A stretch of DNA of 58,635 nt from Thioglobus_B sp964403565 (GCA_964403565.1 CAYOFV010000003.1:1-58635), one strand, 5' to 3'. Shown: positions 24,216-33,476, counted from the stretch's first letter. Program-made: numbers and translations. Notes: generated from the sequence alone by a model not told the origin.

Positions 24216-25473
24216 CACTATCCTTCACACCGCACTAGATGCAGTGTGTTCAGTAGTATTAGAGAAAAAATCTCTATCTAGTTTTATATATCCAGAGGAA
24301 GAAAACAACTCAAAAACTAAATCTTTAGTATTTGGCACAATTCGATATTATCATCAACTCAATGATGTTGTTAGCAAGCTACTTAATAAATCGTTAAACA
24401 AAGAAGACCTTGATATACATTGTTTAATGTTGATAGGAGCATTTCAACTTCTATACTCAAACACTCCAAAACATGCTGCTATTTTTGAAACTGTTGAGAT
24501 TACAAAACAAATTGACAAGCCTTGGGCAAAAAATCTAGTCAATGCTATTTTGCGCGAGATTGATCGAAATAAAGACGACATATTAGCTCAAGATCATTAC
24601 TCACACCCTTCTTGGCTGGTTAAAAAAATAAAAAATTATTATCCAGAAAATTACCAACAAATATTTATCGCCAATAATACTCAAGCACCTATGAGTATTA
24701 GAGTTAGTCCGCGTTATAATTTAGATAAATACCAAGAAAATCTAGAAAATATTGGAATTAAATCTTTTAAATCAAATATTGCAAATCAGGCTTTAGTTTT
24801 ACAAAATGCTGTTGCAGTCAATAAACTTATAGACTTTGATAATGGGTCTTGCTACGTGCAAGATCTATCTGCCCAACTAGCCGCCATATTACTCGATGCT
24901 AAAGATTCTGATTTAATCCTAGATGCATGTGCAGCACCTGGAGGTAAAACCACTCATATTGCTGAGAATGCACCAAATTCAAAAATAATCGCTCTTGATA
25001 GCGACCCAATAAGAACTGAAAGAATTGAACAAAATGCCAATAGACTTAATATTAACAATATAAGCTCAATAATTGGTGATGCAGCAGTTAGCAACTGGTG
25101 GAACAGGAAACAATTTGACAAAATCTTACTCGATGCACCTTGTTCAGCCACAGGTGTGATTCGTCGCCATCCAGATATTAAATTACTTAGAAAGCCAAAA
25201 GACATTACACAATTGGTCAATCTGCAAAAATCTATTCTTGAAAATCTTTGGCCTATGTTGAAACCAGGTGGAGTTTTATTGTATGCAACCTGCTCAATAC
25301 TAAAAGCAGAAAATGAAGAGCAAATATCTAGTTTTCTATCAGATAACGGCGATGCAAAAGAGGTAAAAATTAATCTAGACTGGGGTATAAAAACCTCCAT
25401 CGGCAAACAACAATTACCAGGTGGTAATTTTGACGGTTTTTATTACGCAAAAATTGTAAAAAATTCATTATAA
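24205..25473 (+). CDS. rsmB: 16S rRNA m5C967 methyltransferase
   Basis: Methylates C967 of 16S rRNA. It has 422 residues with an N-terminal NusB-like domain (1 to about 140) and a C-terminal SAM methyltransferase. Signatures are DACAAPGGKTTHIAE (SAM loop), LLDAPCSATGVIRRHPDIK and LLYATCSI, holding the two catalytic cysteines. The start is a TTG at 24205, overlapping the DsbC/G-like gene by 11 bases. No in-frame ATG gives a complete N-terminal domain, and residues from NTILHTALDAV align with the family start. Confidence 0.93.
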   Translation: MASNTILHTALDAVCSVVLEKKSLSSFIYPEEENNSKTKSLVFGTIRYYHQLNDVVSKLLNKSLNKEDLDIHCLMLIGAFQLLYSNTPKHAAIFETVEITKQIDKPWAKNLVNAILREIDRNKDDILAQDHYSHPSWLVKKIKNYYPENYQQIFIANNTQAPMSIRVSPRYNLDKYQENLENIGIKSFKSNIANQALVLQNAVAVNKLIDFDNGSCYVQDLSAQLAAILLDAKDSDLILDACAAPGGKTTHIAENAPNSKIIALDSDPIRTERIEQNANRLNINNISSIIGDAAVSNWWNRKQFDKILLDAPCSATGVIRRHPDIKLLRKPKDITQLVNLQKSILENLWPMLKPGGVLLYATCSILKAENEEQISSFLSDNGDAKEVKINLDWGIKTSIGKQQLPGGNFDGFYYAKIVKNSL

Positions 25474-25549
25474 ATCAATATATTACATAATTGTAATATA
25501 CCTATATATAGTATTTGTAATAATTTTGTAACACTATATATCCAATTTA

Positions 25550-25591
25550 TTGATTTCAATCAATTAAAATTGTATTTCATTGTGATATAAT
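25550..25591 (+). promoter_or_regulatory. FNR/Anr-type box with extended -10 promoter
   Basis: TTGATTTCAATCAA at 25550-25563 is a perfect FNR/Anr consensus palindrome (TTGAT-N4-ATCAA). A TATAAT at 25586-25591 is preceded by TG-A, a full extended -10. A transcript starting about 7 bases after the hexamer, near 25598, would place the box centre at -41.5, the class II activator position. It lies upstream of the two secreted DsrE-like genes. The sequence match is direct; oxygen control is inferred. Confidence 0.8.
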
Positions 25592-25652
25592 GTTCACATA
25601 TTAGATATATATCATCAAGATATATTTTATATATTCAATAAATCGCAAAAAA

Positions 25653-26066
25653 ATGAAAAAAATTATTGTATTTTTAACTTTATTTACCACTATAACTGCA
25701 AATGCATTTGCAAAGCACAATGTAGTAATTCACCTAGATCAACGTGGAGTTAAAACTCAAAAACTCACGCTTAATATTGCTGATAATCTATACGAATCAT
25801 TTGGAAAAAATAATGTAAATATTGAAGTTGTAGTTTGTGGGCCTGGACTTGATTTAGTACGTGAAGATAAGGAGATATTTGTTGAGCGTATTGAAAACAT
25901 GATTGAAAAAGGTATTGTTTTTACAGCTGGATGGGGCACAATGGAAAAGAAATTTAAAAAAGAAGGTCAGTATCCAGAGCTTATTGATGGGGTTAATCTT
26001 GCCGCTAGTGGAGCTTTTCGTGCTACAGAATTACAAGAAATTGGATATAGCTACATCAAACCCTAA
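25653..26066 (+). CDS. Secreted DsrE-family protein, copy 1
   Basis: DsrE/DsrF-fold protein of 137 residues with a signal peptide (residues 1-20, ending AFA), hence periplasmic. It begins KHNVVIHLDQRGVKTQKL and ends LQEIGYSYIKP, as in secreted DsrE proteins common in sulfur bacteria. C62 in VVCGPG is present. The second cysteine that usually follows the F-x-A segment in this group is replaced (FTAGWG). The gene sits behind the FNR-type promoter and 23 bp ahead of its paralogue. It probably handles sulfur compounds in the periplasm, but the changed site leaves this open. Confidence 0.8.
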   Translation: MKKIIVFLTLFTTITANAFAKHNVVIHLDQRGVKTQKLTLNIADNLYESFGKNNVNIEVVVCGPGLDLVREDKEIFVERIENMIEKGIVFTAGWGTMEKKFKKEGQYPELIDGVNLAASGAFRATELQEIGYSYIKP

Positions 26067-26089
26067 CTACTAACAAATCTAAATTTATT

Positions 26090-26506
26090 ATGAAAAAAAT
26101 ACTTACTACTATAGCTTTAGCTGTAATGACATTTAACGTATATGCTATTAAAGCTCACAATATTGTTATCCATGTTGACTCTCGAGGATTAAAGACTCAA
26201 AAACTTGCTATGAATGCAGCTGACAATCTGCAGCATTTATATGGCAAAGACAAAGTAAACGTTGAGGTTGTTACTTGTGGTCCTGGGCTTAATATGGTTA
26301 AAGCAGATACTAAATTTTATTCAAAGCGCATAAAACGCATGATTAAAGACGGTATTAGATTTAGCGCTGGACTTGACCATACTGACAAGCAAGAACTTAA
26401 AGATGGCAGGCATGTTGAGTTTCTTCCAGGTGTTATTGAAGTTCAAGGGTGTTTAATGCGAATTGTCAACCTACAGGAAAGTGGTTACACTTATATGAAA
26501 CCATAA
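26090..26506 (+). CDS. Secreted DsrE-family protein, copy 2
   Basis: Paralogue of the preceding gene, 138 residues, with a signal peptide (residues 1-19). Conserved blocks are AHNIVIHVDSRGLKTQKLAM, VVTCGPG with C63, and the C-terminal NLQESGYTYMKP. Here too the usual FxAC cysteine is missing (FSAGLD), but C121 in VQGC occupies a different place. The two proteins are co-directional and probably form a hetero-oligomer, as DsrE-family proteins often do. A strong terminator follows directly. Confidence 0.8.
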   Translation: MKKILTTIALAVMTFNVYAIKAHNIVIHVDSRGLKTQKLAMNAADNLQHLYGKDKVNVEVVTCGPGLNMVKADTKFYSKRIKRMIKDGIRFSAGLDHTDKQELKDGRHVEFLPGVIEVQGCLMRIVNLQESGYTYMKP

Positions 26507-26507
26507 C

Positions 26508-26536
26508 AAAAGGCGCTTTATCAGCGCCTTTTTTAA
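26508..26536 (+). terminator. Intrinsic terminator after the DsrE pair
   Basis: The stem AAAAGGCGC (26508-26516) and GCGCCTTTT (26524-26532) has a 7-base loop and continues into T residues. It starts just after the TAA of the second DsrE-like gene. Confidence 0.92.
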
Positions 26537-26571
26537 TTATTTTTCTAAAGCAATATCTAAAACCTCATCAA
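26537..26571 (-). pseudogene. Duplicated 3' end of lon
   Basis: These 35 bases repeat the real lon end at 26626-26660 with about four mismatches. Read on the minus strand they would encode DEVLDIALEK followed by TAA, the same ten residues and stop that end Lon. The copies are 89 bp apart and bracket the palindrome at 26574-26604. This looks like a fragment left by an insertion or a recombination in the lon 3' end, not a gene. Confidence 0.8.
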
Positions 26572-26573
26572 AG

Positions 26574-26604
26574 ATTTACACCCACACCCGGTGTGGGTGT
26601 AAAT
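26574..26604. repeat. 31-bp perfect palindrome, copy 2 of short repeat
   Basis: Two 15-base arms (ATTTACACCCACACC and its exact complement) flank a single C. It lies between the lon 3' duplicate and the lon stop. The core is shared with the palindrome at 1898-1918. A REP-like element, a protein-binding site or a bidirectional terminator are all possible. No T-tract follows, which argues against a classic terminator. Confidence 0.7.
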
Positions 26605-26625
26605 GAGAAAGGTTGTTATTACTCT

Positions 26626-28962
26626 TTATTTTTCTAAGGCAATATCCAATACTTCATCAATCCACTTAACCTTTATAACATTAAGTTTGCCCTTAATCTT
26701 GTCAGGCACTTCAGAAAGTTCACGTTCATTATCATCCGGAACAATAACTGTTTTAATACCACCACGAAGTGCAGCAAGCATTTTTTCTTTAAGTCCGCCA
26801 ATCGGAGTAATCTCTCCACGTAGAGTAATCTCTCCAGTCATTGCTACATCGGCTTTTACTTTTCTACCAGTAAGTACTGATACTAATGCAGTGCACATTG
26901 CAGCGCCTGCACTCGGGCCATCTTTTGGAGTTGAGCCATCAGGAACGTGAATATGAATATCAAGCTTCTCCTGAAAATCATCATCAATTCCTAGGTCTTT
27001 AGCTCGAGTTCGAGTAACACTCATTGCAGCTTGAATCGACTCTTGCATTACATCACCAAGTTGACCTGTGTAGTTAAGCTTGCCCTTGCCTTTGTATGCT
27101 GTAGCCTCAATGGTGAGTAAATCACCACCCACTGAGGTCCATGCAAGGCCAGTTACCTCACCCACCTGATTATGCTGTTCAGCTAGGCCAAATCTATACT
27201 TTTTAACTCCTAGATATTTCTCTAGACTTTTAGAATTAATAATCGCTCTAGATTTGCGCTTCTTTAAAACCACATCCTTAACCACTTTACGACAGATAGT
27301 GCTAATTGTTCTGTTTAAGCTTCGCACCCCTGCTTCACGTGTGTAATAACGAATAATATCTAAAATTGCAGAATCTTTAAAACTTATCTCGCCATCCTGA
27401 ATGCCATTATTTTCCATAGCCTGCTTAATCAAATGACGCTTAGCAATCTGGATTTTTTCATCTTCAGTATATCCAGAAAGCTCAATAATCTCCATACGAT
27501 CTAAAAGCGGTTGCGGTAGATCAAGCGAGTTTGCCGTTGCCACAAACATTACTTGTGACAGGTCATAATCCACCTCAAGATAATGATCATTAAATGTGTG
27601 ATTTTGCTCAGGATCTAAAACCTCAAGCATAGCTGATGACGGATCTCCTCTATAGTCAGAGGCCATCTTTTCAATTTCGTCTAATAAAAATAAAGGATTT
27701 TTAACCCCTACCTTTTGCATTTTTTGCACAATAGAACCTGGCATTGCGCCAATATAAGTACGACGATGACCACGAATCTCTGCCTCATCTCTAACACCAC
27801 CAAGCGCCATACGCACATATTTTCTATTTACTGCCTTGGCAATAGACTCACCTAAAGAAGTTTTACCAACACCTGGAGGTCCAACTAAACATAATATATT
27901 AGCTTTATTATGAGTAACTCTTGTTTGTACAGCAAGATGCTCTAAGATTCTTTCTTTAACTTTATCTAAACCATAGTGATCTTCATCAAGTATTTTTTGT
28001 GCTTTTTTCAAATCCTGATTAATACGAGTTTTCTTTTTCCAAGGAACCTCGCATAGGTTTTCAATATAAGTGCGAATAATTGATGCATCAGATGATTGTG
28101 ATGACATGCGTGCAAGCTTCTTCAGCTCACTCTGTGCTTTTTCTTTAGCGTGCTTAGGCATTTTTGCCTTAGTAATACTAAGTTGTAATTCTTCTATCTC
28201 ACTTTCATCATCTAACTGACCAAGCTCTTTCTGAATAGATTTCATTTGCTCATTCAGATAGTAATCTCTTTGATTAGATTCCATTTGTTTTCTAACGCGA
28301 GATTGAATTTTTTGCTCTGTACCTAGAACATCTATTTCACTTTGAAGAAAAGCTAGTATTTTTTCTAGTCTGTCTTTGGCATCATTTCCACCTAAAAGCT
28401 CTTGTTTTTCAGATACTTTAAGATTTAAATTAGCAATAATTACATCACTAAACCTTTCAACATCACTAACCTCAGAAAGCATTTTTAACACTTCGTCTGG
28501 GATCTTTTTATTAAGCTTTATATATTTTTCAAAGCTGTCTAAAGCCAGGCGCATCATTGCCTCAACTTCAACGTTATCACTAGATTCTAAAAAATATTCA
28601 CTTAGGGCAACTTCGCTATATTCTTCAAGGTCAAAAATACCTTCAACCTTCGCGCGCTTAACACCTTCAACTAGTACTTTGATAGTGCCATCTGGTAATT
28701 TAAGCATTTGCAGGATTGTTGCCAATGTTCCAACTTTGTGCAGGTCGTCAAAAGTCGGATCTTCAATTTTTTCATCTTTTTGAGCAACCAGAAATACATA
28801 TTTATTACTTCCCATTGCCTGAGTAATAGCGTTAACAGAGGCTTTTCTACCCACAAATAACGGCATTACTGTGTGCGGGAAAACTACAACATCTCTAAGT
28901 GGTAATAATGGAACCTTCTGTGTTGTTAAATCAATACTCTCAATCGTGGCTTCTTCACCCAT
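26626..28962 (-). CDS. lon: ATP-dependent Lon protease
   Basis: Cytoplasmic AAA+ serine protease of 778 residues. The N-terminal substrate domain (about 1-300) is followed by Walker A GPPGVGKTSLGESIA, Walker B FLLDEIEKM, and a C-terminal protease domain with the catalytic Ser in DGPSAGAAM and the Lys in GLKEKMLAA. Length and order are standard. It is transcribed after hflX (gap 17 bp) in the tig-clpP-clpX cluster. Just past the stop lie a palindrome and a partial duplicate of its last codons. Confidence 0.98.
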   Translation of the reverse strand: MGEEATIESIDLTTQKVPLLPLRDVVVFPHTVMPLFVGRKASVNAITQAMGSNKYVFLVAQKDEKIEDPTFDDLHKVGTLATILQMLKLPDGTIKVLVEGVKRAKVEGIFDLEEYSEVALSEYFLESSDNVEVEAMMRLALDSFEKYIKLNKKIPDEVLKMLSEVSDVERFSDVIIANLNLKVSEKQELLGGNDAKDRLEKILAFLQSEIDVLGTEQKIQSRVRKQMESNQRDYYLNEQMKSIQKELGQLDDESEIEELQLSITKAKMPKHAKEKAQSELKKLARMSSQSSDASIIRTYIENLCEVPWKKKTRINQDLKKAQKILDEDHYGLDKVKERILEHLAVQTRVTHNKANILCLVGPPGVGKTSLGESIAKAVNRKYVRMALGGVRDEAEIRGHRRTYIGAMPGSIVQKMQKVGVKNPLFLLDEIEKMASDYRGDPSSAMLEVLDPEQNHTFNDHYLEVDYDLSQVMFVATANSLDLPQPLLDRMEIIELSGYTEDEKIQIAKRHLIKQAMENNGIQDGEISFKDSAILDIIRYYTREAGVRSLNRTISTICRKVVKDVVLKKRKSRAIINSKSLEKYLGVKKYRFGLAEQHNQVGEVTGLAWTSVGGDLLTIEATAYKGKGKLNYTGQLGDVMQESIQAAMSVTRTRAKDLGIDDDFQEKLDIHIHVPDGSTPKDGPSAGAAMCTALVSVLTGRKVKADVAMTGEITLRGEITPIGGLKEKMLAALRGGIKTVIVPDDNERELSEVPDKIKGKLNVIKVKWIDEVLDIALEK

Positions 28963-28979
28963 ATTGTTTTAAGAAACTA

Positions 28980-30272
28980 TTAAAGCTTCTTAACTCCTTT
29001 CTTTTGTAATAATTTAGATAGATAGTGATGAGTTACGTTAATTTCAAGTATCCAACGCCCAAATTCATCCATCTTTTCACTATGGATATAGCCAATATTA
29101 TGTATCTCACTTCTAATATAAGCACTACAAACATCTAACTGTATCTTGCAACGCTCCATCATACCACTTAGGTGCTCAGCCAAAGCTTTATAAAGTAAGT
29201 CTATACCGGATCCGGTCTTACTACTAATCCAAACCCTAGTTATATTTCCTTGTTCGTCTCTATCGATACGTGGAGTAAAGTTATCCAGACGATCAATCTT
29301 ATTCATAACTAAGATCTTAGGTATTTTTTCAGCATCAATCTGGGTAAAAATCTCATCAACCTGATCAATTTTTTCAAGATTGTATTCATCCGAACTATCA
29401 ACTACATGAAGCACCACGTCTGCACGCTTAGTTTCCTCTAAAGTTGATTTAAACGCCTCTACCAAGTCATGCGGCAAGTCTTGAATAAAACCTACTGTAT
29501 CGGCTATAACCGCCTCTCCTGATGCTGGAAGCATTACCCTGCGAATAGTTGAATCTAGTGTTGCAAATAGCTGATCATTAGCAAATACTTTTGCATCAGT
29601 TAGAGTATTGAATAGGGTTGATTTTCCTGCGTTTGTATATCCCGCCAAAGCAATCATTGGCAACTCATTTTTAGTACGTGATTTTCTACCGAGGTCTCTT
29701 TGCTTGTGTACTTTTTCTAAACGCTTTTTTAAATACTTTATTCGTCCACCAATAAGACGTCTATCTGTTTCTAACTGAGTTTCACCAGGCCCTCTTAGGC
29801 CAATACCACCCTTTTGCCTTTCAAGGTGAGTCCAACCCCTAACAAGTCTAGTTGATAGGTGCTTCAACTGCGCCAACTCTACTTGTAACTTTCCTTCAAA
29901 TGAGCTTGCTCTTAGGGCAAAAATATCCAAGATTAGTCCAGTTCTATCCATTACCTGGCATTCTAGTTTTTTCTCTAAATTTCGCTCTTGTGACGGGGAT
30001 AGCTCTGGAGAAAAAATAACTAAATCTATACCTAAATCTTTAACTGCTTCAGCTATTTCATCTGCCTTACCAGAACCAATAAAGTATTTTGCATCTGCAC
30101 TATTGCGATTAACTTGAATAGACTTAACTATCTCAAGTCCTGATGATAATGCCAATTCTTCAAACTCATCCTTGGCGTTATGAATATTTCTATTATTTGG
30201 TAGTTCGACATGAACAAGAAGTGTAGTCTCTCCAAGACCTACGGCATCTTTTTTTGAATCAAATAATTCCAA
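28980..30272 (-). CDS. hflX: HflX ribosome-associated GTPase
   Basis: GTPase of 430 residues that binds and can split stalled or stressed ribosomes. The N-terminal HflX domain ends in GIGLRGPGETQLETDRR. The G domain follows with GYTNAGKSTLFN (G1), DTVGFIQDLP (G3) and NKID (G4). The start is a TTG at 30272: no ATG in this frame lies upstream or within the conserved N-terminal domain. It sits between clpX and lon, an unusual place for hflX, which in many Gammaproteobacteria follows hfq. Confidence 0.93.
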   Translation of the reverse strand: MELFDSKKDAVGLGETTLLVHVELPNNRNIHNAKDEFEELALSSGLEIVKSIQVNRNSADAKYFIGSGKADEIAEAVKDLGIDLVIFSPELSPSQERNLEKKLECQVMDRTGLILDIFALRASSFEGKLQVELAQLKHLSTRLVRGWTHLERQKGGIGLRGPGETQLETDRRLIGGRIKYLKKRLEKVHKQRDLGRKSRTKNELPMIALAGYTNAGKSTLFNTLTDAKVFANDQLFATLDSTIRRVMLPASGEAVIADTVGFIQDLPHDLVEAFKSTLEETKRADVVLHVVDSSDEYNLEKIDQVDEIFTQIDAEKIPKILVMNKIDRLDNFTPRIDRDEQGNITRVWISSKTGSGIDLLYKALAEHLSGMMERCKIQLDVCSAYIRSEIHNIGYIHSEKMDEFGRWILEINVTHHYLSKLLQKKGVKKL

Positions 30273-30287
30273 ATCTAAAAAATATTA

Positions 30288-31547
30288 CTAACTAGCTTTT
30301 TTGGAATTTTTATCGCTAGATTTATGCACTATTAGAGGGTCTTTTTTCTTTCCAACAACGTCTTTATCAATTACCACTTCGGTAACATCTTTTAATGACG
30401 GCAGCTCAAACATAGTGTCAAGTAGCAAGTCTTCAATAATTGATCTTAAGCCTCTAGCGCCTGTTTTGCGTTTAATTGCAAGACGTGCAATACCACTAAG
30501 CGCTGCTTTTCTAAAACTAAGCTTTACACCTTCTAGAGCAAATGTCGCCTGAAATTGCTTAATTACTGAGTTTTTTGGTTTAGTTAGTATTTGTACTAAC
30601 GCCTCTTCATCTAACTCACTAAGAGCAGTTTGAACAGGCAGGCGACCAACTAATTCAGGAATAAGGCCAAATTTAATTAGATCTTCTGGCTCAATTAATG
30701 AGAATAAGTCGCTAAGAGTTTTATCTTCCTTCTCATCTTTAACTTCAGCTGAAAAACCAATACCTGTAACTTTTTCTACTCTTTTAGAAATAATTTTATC
30801 TAAACCGTCAAAAGCACCACCACAAATAAACAAGATCTTTGAAGTATCAACATCAATAGTTTCTTGATTTGGATGTTTGCGCCCACCTTGTGGTGGAACC
30901 GATGCTACTGTACCTTCGATAAGTTTAAGCATTGCTTGCTGTACACCCTCGCCGGATACATCTCGAGTAATTGAAGGAGAATCAGATCTACGAGAAATCT
31001 TATCTATTTCGTCAATAAAAATAATTCCACGTTCGGCCTTACTTGGATCAAAGTCACATTTTGATAATAAATTTTTAATAACATTTTCAACATCGTCACC
31101 AACATAACCAGCTTCAGTAAGTGTAGTAGCGTCAGCAACAGTAAATGGCACATCTAAAATACGTGCAAGCGTTTGTGCAAGTAAAGTTTTTCCTGATCCT
31201 GTAGGACCGATCATCAAAATATTTGACTTATCAAGCTCTACTTCATCAGCAATATGATTATTCTTAAGACGTTTATAGTGATTATATACTGCAACTGAAA
31301 GAACTTTTTTTGCATGCTCTTGACCAATTACATATTCATTCAGAAAATCTCTTAATTGTTTTGGGGTGTAGTCCCAATCTTTGTGATCTTCAGTAACCTC
31401 TTTGAGAGTTTGCTCTTCAATGAGATCATGACATGAGGCAATACATTCATTACAGATATATACCCCGGGGCCTGCAATTAGCCTATCAACTTCATCTTTG
31501 GCTTTTCCACAAAATGAACAGTAAAGATCTTCGTTATTTTCAGCCAT
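30288..31547 (-). CDS. clpX: ClpX ATPase, specificity subunit of ClpXP
   Basis: Unfoldase of 419 residues that feeds substrates to ClpP. The N-terminal zinc domain has CSFCGKAKDEV and CNECIASC (four cysteines). Walker A is GPTGSGKTLLA, Walker B IIFIDEIDKI, and the ClpP-contact loop is represented by IGF in VTGIGFSAEV. It starts 2 bp after the clpP stop, so the two are translated together. Length and order are standard. Confidence 0.98.
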   Translation of the reverse strand: MAENNEDLYCSFCGKAKDEVDRLIAGPGVYICNECIASCHDLIEEQTLKEVTEDHKDWDYTPKQLRDFLNEYVIGQEHAKKVLSVAVYNHYKRLKNNHIADEVELDKSNILMIGPTGSGKTLLAQTLARILDVPFTVADATTLTEAGYVGDDVENVIKNLLSKCDFDPSKAERGIIFIDEIDKISRRSDSPSITRDVSGEGVQQAMLKLIEGTVASVPPQGGRKHPNQETIDVDTSKILFICGGAFDGLDKIISKRVEKVTGIGFSAEVKDEKEDKTLSDLFSLIEPEDLIKFGLIPELVGRLPVQTALSELDEEALVQILTKPKNSVIKQFQATFALEGVKLSFRKAALSGIARLAIKRKTGARGLRSIIEDLLLDTMFELPSLKDVTEVVIDKDVVGKKKDPLIVHKSSDKNSKKAS

Positions 31548-31549
31548 GA

Positions 31550-32146
31550 TTAGCGCGAAGTTAAAACTTTATCGATTAGGCCGTATTCTTGCGCCTCTTG
31601 AGATGACATAAAGTTATCTCTATCTGTGTCCTTTTGAATAGTCTTTAGATTTTGACCTGTATGGCTTTTTAAAATAGCATTTAGCTTTTCTCTAACCTTT
31701 AAGATCTCTTGAGCATGAATATCAATATCACTTGCTTGACCAGAGAAGCCGCCTAATGGTTGATGAATCATACATCTAGCATGTGGCAAGGCAAAACGCT
31801 TACCTTCTGCTCCAGCTGTTAGTAACAATGCACCCATAGATGCAGCCTGCCCAATACATAGAGTTGATACGTCCGGCTTAATAAATTGCATAGTGTCATA
31901 GATTGCCAAGCCTGCAGAAACAGAACCGCCTGGTGAATTTATATACAAATGAATATCTTTTTCTGGGTTTTCTGACTCTAAAAACAATAATTGAGCTACA
32001 ACAACATTAGCCATGTAGTCTTCTACAGGACCAACTAAGAAAATTACTCGCTCTTTTAAAAGTCGTGAGTAAATATCATATGCTCTCTCACCTCTGGCAG
32101 ATTGCTCTACCACCATAGGAATTTGATTTAGGTTTTCTATTTCCAT
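31550..32146 (-). CDS. clpP: ClpP protease subunit
   Basis: Serine peptidase of 198 residues that forms the tetradecameric ClpXP/ClpAP chamber. The catalytic Ser is in GQAASMGALLL, the His in RCMIHQPLGG, and the Asp is downstream in TDRDN. IYSRLLKERVIFL is the usual N-terminal block. It begins exactly where tig ends, the usual tig-clpP-clpX arrangement. Confidence 0.98.
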   Translation of the reverse strand: MEIENLNQIPMVVEQSARGERAYDIYSRLLKERVIFLVGPVEDYMANVVVAQLLFLESENPEKDIHLYINSPGGSVSAGLAIYDTMQFIKPDVSTLCIGQAASMGALLLTAGAEGKRFALPHARCMIHQPLGGFSGQASDIDIHAQEILKVREKLNAILKSHTGQNLKTIQKDTDRDNFMSSQEAQEYGLIDKVLTSR

Positions 32147-33448
32147 TTAGCCTTGCATAGCAGCAATTTCTGCAAACTTCTTGTTTACGTTAGTTACTTT
32201 AGCGTCTTTAAGGATTAAATCCATTACCATTTTCTCCACCACCAACAGTTCAATACTTTGTAACATTTGTGGGTTAGAGTTGTAATAGTCTATCATTTGT
32301 TGAGCATTTTCGCCATAAGCTTGTGACATTTCTTCTAATTTAGCATCAATCTGCTCTTTAGTGGCTTCTAGTTTGTTATCACTTGCAACCTTACTTACAA
32401 GCAATCCTAGCTTAACTCTACGCTCAGCCTCATCATTAAACATTGATGCTTGTAGATTACCAGCTTTAGGATCCATGCCTTGTTGCTGCATGCGTGATTC
32501 CATGTCTTTTACAAGGTTTTCAGCCTCTTGAGCAACACTTGCTTTAGGAACTTCAAATTCATTTGCTTCAATCAATGCTTTAAAAATAGAGTCTTTGTTA
32601 ATATTGTGCAAACGTCCATCAATCTCTGTACGCATTTGCTCTTTAACACTCTTTTCTAAAGTTTCAACATTGTCTTCACCAAACTTCTGAGCAAACTTAT
32701 CATCAAACTTTGGAGATTTAGGAGAAGCAACTTCTACTACATCAACTTCAAACACAACATCTTTACCTGCTAACTGAGGAGCATTATATTCTTCTGGGAA
32801 TGTTAACTCAAGTGTAGCTGACTTGCCTGCTGCAACATCAACAAGGCCATCTTCAAACCCTGGAATCATTGTGCCTTTACCAAGAACTAAAGTAAAACCT
32901 TCTGCCTCACCACCTTCAAAAACCTCACCGTCAATCAAACCTTTAAAGTTAATAGTTAATTTATCACCGTCTTTTGATTTGCGTTTAACTGATTTATATT
33001 CTGTTTGCTGCTCTTGCAAGCCTTCCATAGTTGATTTTTGATCAGCTTTAGTAATCTTAACTTTAGTTTGCTCAATTTCAAGTTTTGCAAAATCACCAAC
33101 TTCAACTTCTGGGAAAATTTCAAATTGCACTGTATAAGTAAAAACCTTATCAGAGTCAGAATTAACGTTAGTTAATGCTGGCTGATGTGCAGGAGCTACT
33201 TTTGCATCCTCTAATGCATTGCCTAATGATTCACCAACAATGTCATTTACAGCATCATTTTTTGCATTCTCGCCAAAACGCTGACGCAAAATAGAAATTG
33301 GAGCTTTGCCTTTTCTAAAGCCATCAATAGTTGCTTGTTGAGCCATCTTTTTAAGAACATTATCAACTTTAGTATTAAAGTCTTCGATTGGAAGCTCAAC
33401 TGTTAATGATCTAACTAAGCCGTCTAAATTTTCTAATGAAGTTTTCAT
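32147..33448 (-). CDS. tig: Trigger factor
   Basis: Ribosome-bound chaperone and prolyl isomerase of 433 residues that meets nascent chains at the exit tunnel. The N-terminal ribosome-binding signature is IDGFRKGKAPISILRQRFG. The FKBP-like domain includes GDKLTINFKGLIDGEVFEGG and the C-terminal domain is helical. It is the first gene of the tig-clpP-clpX run and lies 28 bp after a cytochrome c4-like gene on the same strand. Confidence 0.97.
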   Translation of the reverse strand: MKTSLENLDGLVRSLTVELPIEDFNTKVDNVLKKMAQQATIDGFRKGKAPISILRQRFGENAKNDAVNDIVGESLGNALEDAKVAPAHQPALTNVNSDSDKVFTYTVQFEIFPEVEVGDFAKLEIEQTKVKITKADQKSTMEGLQEQQTEYKSVKRKSKDGDKLTINFKGLIDGEVFEGGEAEGFTLVLGKGTMIPGFEDGLVDVAAGKSATLELTFPEEYNAPQLAGKDVVFEVDVVEVASPKSPKFDDKFAQKFGEDNVETLEKSVKEQMRTEIDGRLHNINKDSIFKALIEANEFEVPKASVAQEAENLVKDMESRMQQQGMDPKAGNLQASMFNDEAERRVKLGLLVSKVASDNKLEATKEQIDAKLEEMSQAYGENAQQMIDYYNSNPQMLQSIELLVVEKMVMDLILKDAKVTNVNKKFAEIAAMQG

Positions 33449-33476
33449 ATTAATATCCGTTATAACCTAATATTTA

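Noticed and set aside
24954..25406. 150-codon open frame on the minus strand
   Set aside because: It is fully antisense to the catalytic part of rsmB, lacks a ribosome site and resembles no family.
28376..28783. 135-codon open frame on the plus strand inside lon
   Set aside because: Antisense shadow of the Lon N-terminal domain; Ser/Leu-rich composition typical of such shadows.
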